From NCBI GenBank assembly GCA_002197545.1, contig NFUO01000112.1, positions 62,001-126,000 of the forward strand: 64,000 nt of DNA, in the 5' to 3' direction. The notes below the pieces were generated by a model. That model was not told where the DNA came from. It saw only the letters and a list, made by a program, of their open reading frames with translations, and did not search any database. This DNA comes from Acidobacteria subdivision 2 bacterium RH1 MAG20. GTDB lineage: Bacteria; Acidobacteriota; Terriglobia; Terriglobales; Acidobacteriaceae. Position 1 is the first letter of the stretch. Every line of letters begins with the position of its first letter. Shown here one piece after another: positions 61,817-64,000 of the stretch. Both the position numbers and the translations under genes were made by a program.

Positions 61817-62683
61817 TTATCGCCGCTGACGAAAACGGTTCGCCAACGCAAACTCGTCCCGCAACTCCGGCGTCCGCAGATTCTCCCGCACATGCGCCAG
61901 CCGCTGTTCCAGGGCAAACAATGTGTCCGCAATCGGCCCGGTATTTGTCATCGCAACGTCGCGCCACATGCTGTAGGGGCTCGCGCCCAGCCGAGTCGTC
62001 TCCCGCAGCGCTCGCGCGCCAATCGCCCCAATCTCCGGCGCATCGCCAAACTTGTCTTCCAGCAGCGCGGCCAGCGCGGTAGACAACATCTGCGGCAGAT
62101 GGCTCACCCACGCGCACAACTCATCGTGCCGCAGCGCATCCATATCCAGCGTCCGCGCGCCAAAAAAACCAACCCAGTCGCGCCACTCCCTCTCGATCGC
62201 TGTCGGCTCAGGCGTAGTCGGCGTAAACAGCCACATCGCCCCACTGAACATCTCAGCCTCCGCCAGCATCGCTCCGCCCGACTCCTTGCCGGCCATCGGA
62301 TGCCCTGGCAGAAAGTCCGCCGCTTCCGCGCTCGCGAACAACGTCTTCCCCAGCTCCGCAATCTCGAGCTTTGTGCTTCCCACATCCGTGATCAACTGTC
62401 CCGCGCCAACGACCGGAACCAGTTGCTGCATCCAGTCCTTGATCGCCAGCACCGGAACCGCCAGCACAATCACATCGGCGGCGCGCGCTATATACAGCGC
62501 AGCCTCAGCACTGGCGGCAGCGCCATCGATAGCGCCCATCTGCACTGCTGTCGCCCGCTCCAGCGAGCTTACGTCCCAACCGTCGATACGGCCTGCAAAC
62601 CCTGCCGCCCGCAGGGCCAGTCCGGTCGAAGACCCAATCAGGCCCGTACCGACGATAAGAACGCGCTCCATTATTCCAGGCAT
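61817..62683 (-). CDS. tyrA: Prephenate dehydrogenase
   Basis: 288 residues. NAD(P) fold VLIVGTGLIGSSTGLALR, then ITDVGSTKLEIAELG and PGHPMAGKESGGAML, the conserved TyrA segments. Several starts are possible (62683 or 62671); the first is used. It turns prephenate to 4-hydroxyphenylpyruvate for tyrosine. It begins two bases after the DAHP synthase stop, so the operon is tightly packed. Confidence 0.92.
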   Translation of the reverse strand: MPGIMERVLIVGTGLIGSSTGLALRAAGFAGRIDGWDVSSLERATAVQMGAIDGAAASAEAALYIARAADVIVLAVPVLAIKDWMQQLVPVVGAGQLITDVGSTKLEIAELGKTLFASAEAADFLPGHPMAGKESGGAMLAEAEMFSGAMWLFTPTTPEPTAIEREWRDWVGFFGARTLDMDALRHDELCAWVSHLPQMLSTALAALLEDKFGDAPEIGAIGARALRETTRLGASPYSMWRDVAMTNTGPIADTLFALEQRLAHVRENLRTPELRDEFALANRFRQRR

Positions 62684-62685
62684 GG

Positions 62686-63705
62686 CTAGGCGATCTTCCG
62701 TCCCACGATCGGCGCTAGTTGACGCAACTGCGCCACCAGCTTCTCCAACTGCTCGGGATACAGGCTCTGCGCGCCGTCGCTCATCGCCTTGTCCGGATTC
62801 GGGTGCATCTCCATCAGCAGCCCATCGGCTCCGGCGGCAACACTGGCCAGCGCCATCGGCGGCACCAGGTCGCGGATGCCGACACCGTGCGAAGGATCGC
62901 CGAAGACCGGCAGGTGAGTCAGCTTCTTCAACACTGGAATCGCCGAGATGTCCATCGTGTTGCGCGTGTACGTCTCATACGTCCGAATGCCGCGCTCGCA
63001 CAAAATCAGGTCATAGTTGCCGCCCGAAAGAATGTACTCCGCCGACAGCAGGACCTCTTCAATCGTCGCCGCGATTCCGCGCTTCAGCAGCACCGGCTTG
63101 CGCACATGGCCAAGCTCGCGCAGCAGGTTGAAGTTCTGCATATTGCGCGCGCCGACCTGGAAGCAGTCGATGTACGGCAGCATCACTTCGATCTGCGAGA
63201 TCTCCATCACCTCGGTGATGACCAGCAGGCCGGTCTCATTGCTCACCTCGCGCAGCAGCTTCAGCCCTTCCACCCCCATGCCCTGGAAGCTGTACGGCGA
63301 GCTCCGCGGCTTGTACGCTCCGCCGCGCAGAAACTTCGCGCCCGCCGCCGCAACCTGCTTCGCGCTCAGCAGGATCTGCTCTCGCGATTCGACCGAACAA
63401 GGGCCGGCCATAATGACGACTTCATCGCCGCCAACCATCACGCCATTGGGAAACCTGACCTTCGTTCCCTCAGGCCGGAAGTTCCGGCCCGCCAGCTTGT
63501 ATGGGGACGAGATGCGGTAGGCATCATGCACACCCGGCAGCACCTTGAACTCCGCGACTTCAAAGTGTTCCGGCGTTCCAACCCCAGCCAGAATCGTCTG
63601 TGCCGCGCCCGTCGTGCGGTGAACATTGAATCCGAGCTCAACCATCCGCTCGATCACCCGCTGTATATGTTCCTCTGTTGCATGGTCCTGCATCGCTACG
63701 ATCAT
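62686..63705 (-). CDS. aroF: 3-deoxy-7-phosphoheptulonate synthase (DAHP synthase, beta type)
   Basis: 339 residues from ATG 63705. A ferredoxin-like regulatory domain (MIVAMQDHATEEHIQRVIER) precedes the barrel: GPCSVESREQ, FLRGGAYKPRSSPYSFQG, VLLKRGIAATIEEVL, LCERGIRTYE and FGDPSHGVG, all shared with Thermotoga-type enzymes. It makes the first intermediate of the shikimate pathway from PEP and erythrose-4-phosphate. The N domain usually senses tyrosine or phenylalanine. A chorismate mutase gene is just upstream, 61 bases away. Confidence 0.95.
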   Translation of the reverse strand: MIVAMQDHATEEHIQRVIERMVELGFNVHRTTGAAQTILAGVGTPEHFEVAEFKVLPGVHDAYRISSPYKLAGRNFRPEGTKVRFPNGVMVGGDEVVIMAGPCSVESREQILLSAKQVAAAGAKFLRGGAYKPRSSPYSFQGMGVEGLKLLREVSNETGLLVITEVMEISQIEVMLPYIDCFQVGARNMQNFNLLRELGHVRKPVLLKRGIAATIEEVLLSAEYILSGGNYDLILCERGIRTYETYTRNTMDISAIPVLKKLTHLPVFGDPSHGVGIRDLVPPMALASVAAGADGLLMEMHPNPDKAMSDGAQSLYPEQLEKLVAQLRQLAPIVGRKIA

Positions 63706-63766
63706 TGTTTTCGCTTCGCTCTCTTTATATGTAACTAAATTTGGTGCAAACAAAAAATAAAGCTGT

Positions 63767-64000
63767 TTACAGGTCCCGCCGCTGTAGTGTCCGCATCACG
63801 TCGATAATGCGCTCATACACATGCAGCATCTCGGCATCGGCCAGCGGCCCCGGGTTCGCGGCGCGAACATGGTTGAACACATCCTGCTCACGGTGCGGCT
63901 CATACACTGGCAGGTCCGCCGTCCGCTTAAGCTCGCCAATCGCCTGTGCGGCCTCGGCGCGCTGACTGATAAGGCGAACAATCTGCTCATCCAGTTCGTC
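63767..64000 (-). CDS. Chorismate mutase, AroQ type (runs off window)
   Basis: The last 77 codons and TAA of a minus-strand gene. The frame from 64000 reads DELDEQIVRLISQRAEAAQA, then IGELKRTADLPVYEPHREQD, and ends YERIIDVMRTLQRRDL. The RLISQRAE and Lys-containing helices belong to the AroQ chorismate mutase. The N terminus is outside the window, so it is unknown whether it is free-standing or fused. It leads the aromatic amino acid operon with aroF and tyrA. Confidence 0.9.
   Translation of the reverse strand, partial: DELDEQIVRLISQRAEAAQAIGELKRTADLPVYEPHREQDVFNHVRAANPGPLADAEMLHVYERIIDVMRTLQRRDL

Noticed and set aside
62719..63738. 339-residue plus-strand ORF
   Set aside because: Antisense to aroF.
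1..64000. CRISPR array, rRNA or tRNA genes
   Set aside because: No regularly spaced repeats, and no cloverleaf or rRNA-like stretch was recognised in any gene-free interval on reading.

Overview
The window reads as chromosome from a soil acidobacterium of the Terriglobia (Acidobacteriia; Granulicella, Edaphobacter or Terriglobus-like). This is an inference from the family content: an acidobacterial duplicated orphan permease, a VWFA-related exported protein, a PEP-CTERM protein, DUF4382 and YXWGXW-type proteins, BlaI/BlaR1-TonB pairs, many Tat-exported enzymes, and moderately high GC with strong codon bias that creates long antisense shadow ORFs. No rRNA, tRNA, CRISPR array, prophage or intact insertion sequence was recognised.

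Layout. 1-4225: a minus-strand cluster of a flavin carbohydrate oxidase, two lactonase-type propellers and a mutarotase-like protein. 4605-9359: a rhomboid-like pseudoprotease, a LysW-like zinc ribbon, an acyl-CoA carboxylase subunit with a cupin, and an AT-rich orphan TIR gene. 9391-15440: Y-family polymerase, frameshifted lipoprotein, S9 peptidase with an RNA methylase, and frr. 15785-24882: AhpD-like protein with a divergent TetR gene and twin operators, MBL hydrolase, YVTN propeller, HicBA, TMEM175 channel, molybdopterin oxidoreductase, an unknown conserved protein and a TM2 protein. 25082-32493: a tiny Cys/His protein, rpoD, an AbrB-Doc module, flippase, PEP-CTERM protein and dnaG. 32715-45771: exported hydrolases, an FG-GAP protein, a large unassigned TIM-barrel-like protein, an acyltransferase, BlaI/BlaR1, a Tat-exported SelA-like PLP protein, a pseudogene, a class C serine hydrolase and a Trp-rich repeat protein. 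45875-56656: ruvB, tannase-type esterase, aldo/keto reductase, GH18 protein, orphan permease, VWFA protein, ychF. 56732-64000: DUF4382 lipoprotein, ddl, TonB-family protein, threonine ammonia-lyase, and a chorismate mutase / DAHP synthase / prephenate dehydrogenase operon running off the end.

How genes may work together. The first cluster is consistent with oxidation of a sugar to a lactone followed by lactone hydrolysis. BlaI/BlaR1 and the TetR/AhpD pair each have visible palindromic operators. The last operon makes aromatic amino acid precursors. Defence or stress elements (TIR, HicBA, AbrB-Doc) are scattered singly rather than forming an island. The most unusual items are the putative oxidase-lactonase pathway, the LysW-like protein with an altered tail, the Tat-exported SelA-like enzyme, the 741-residue exported protein, and the orphan TIR protein.
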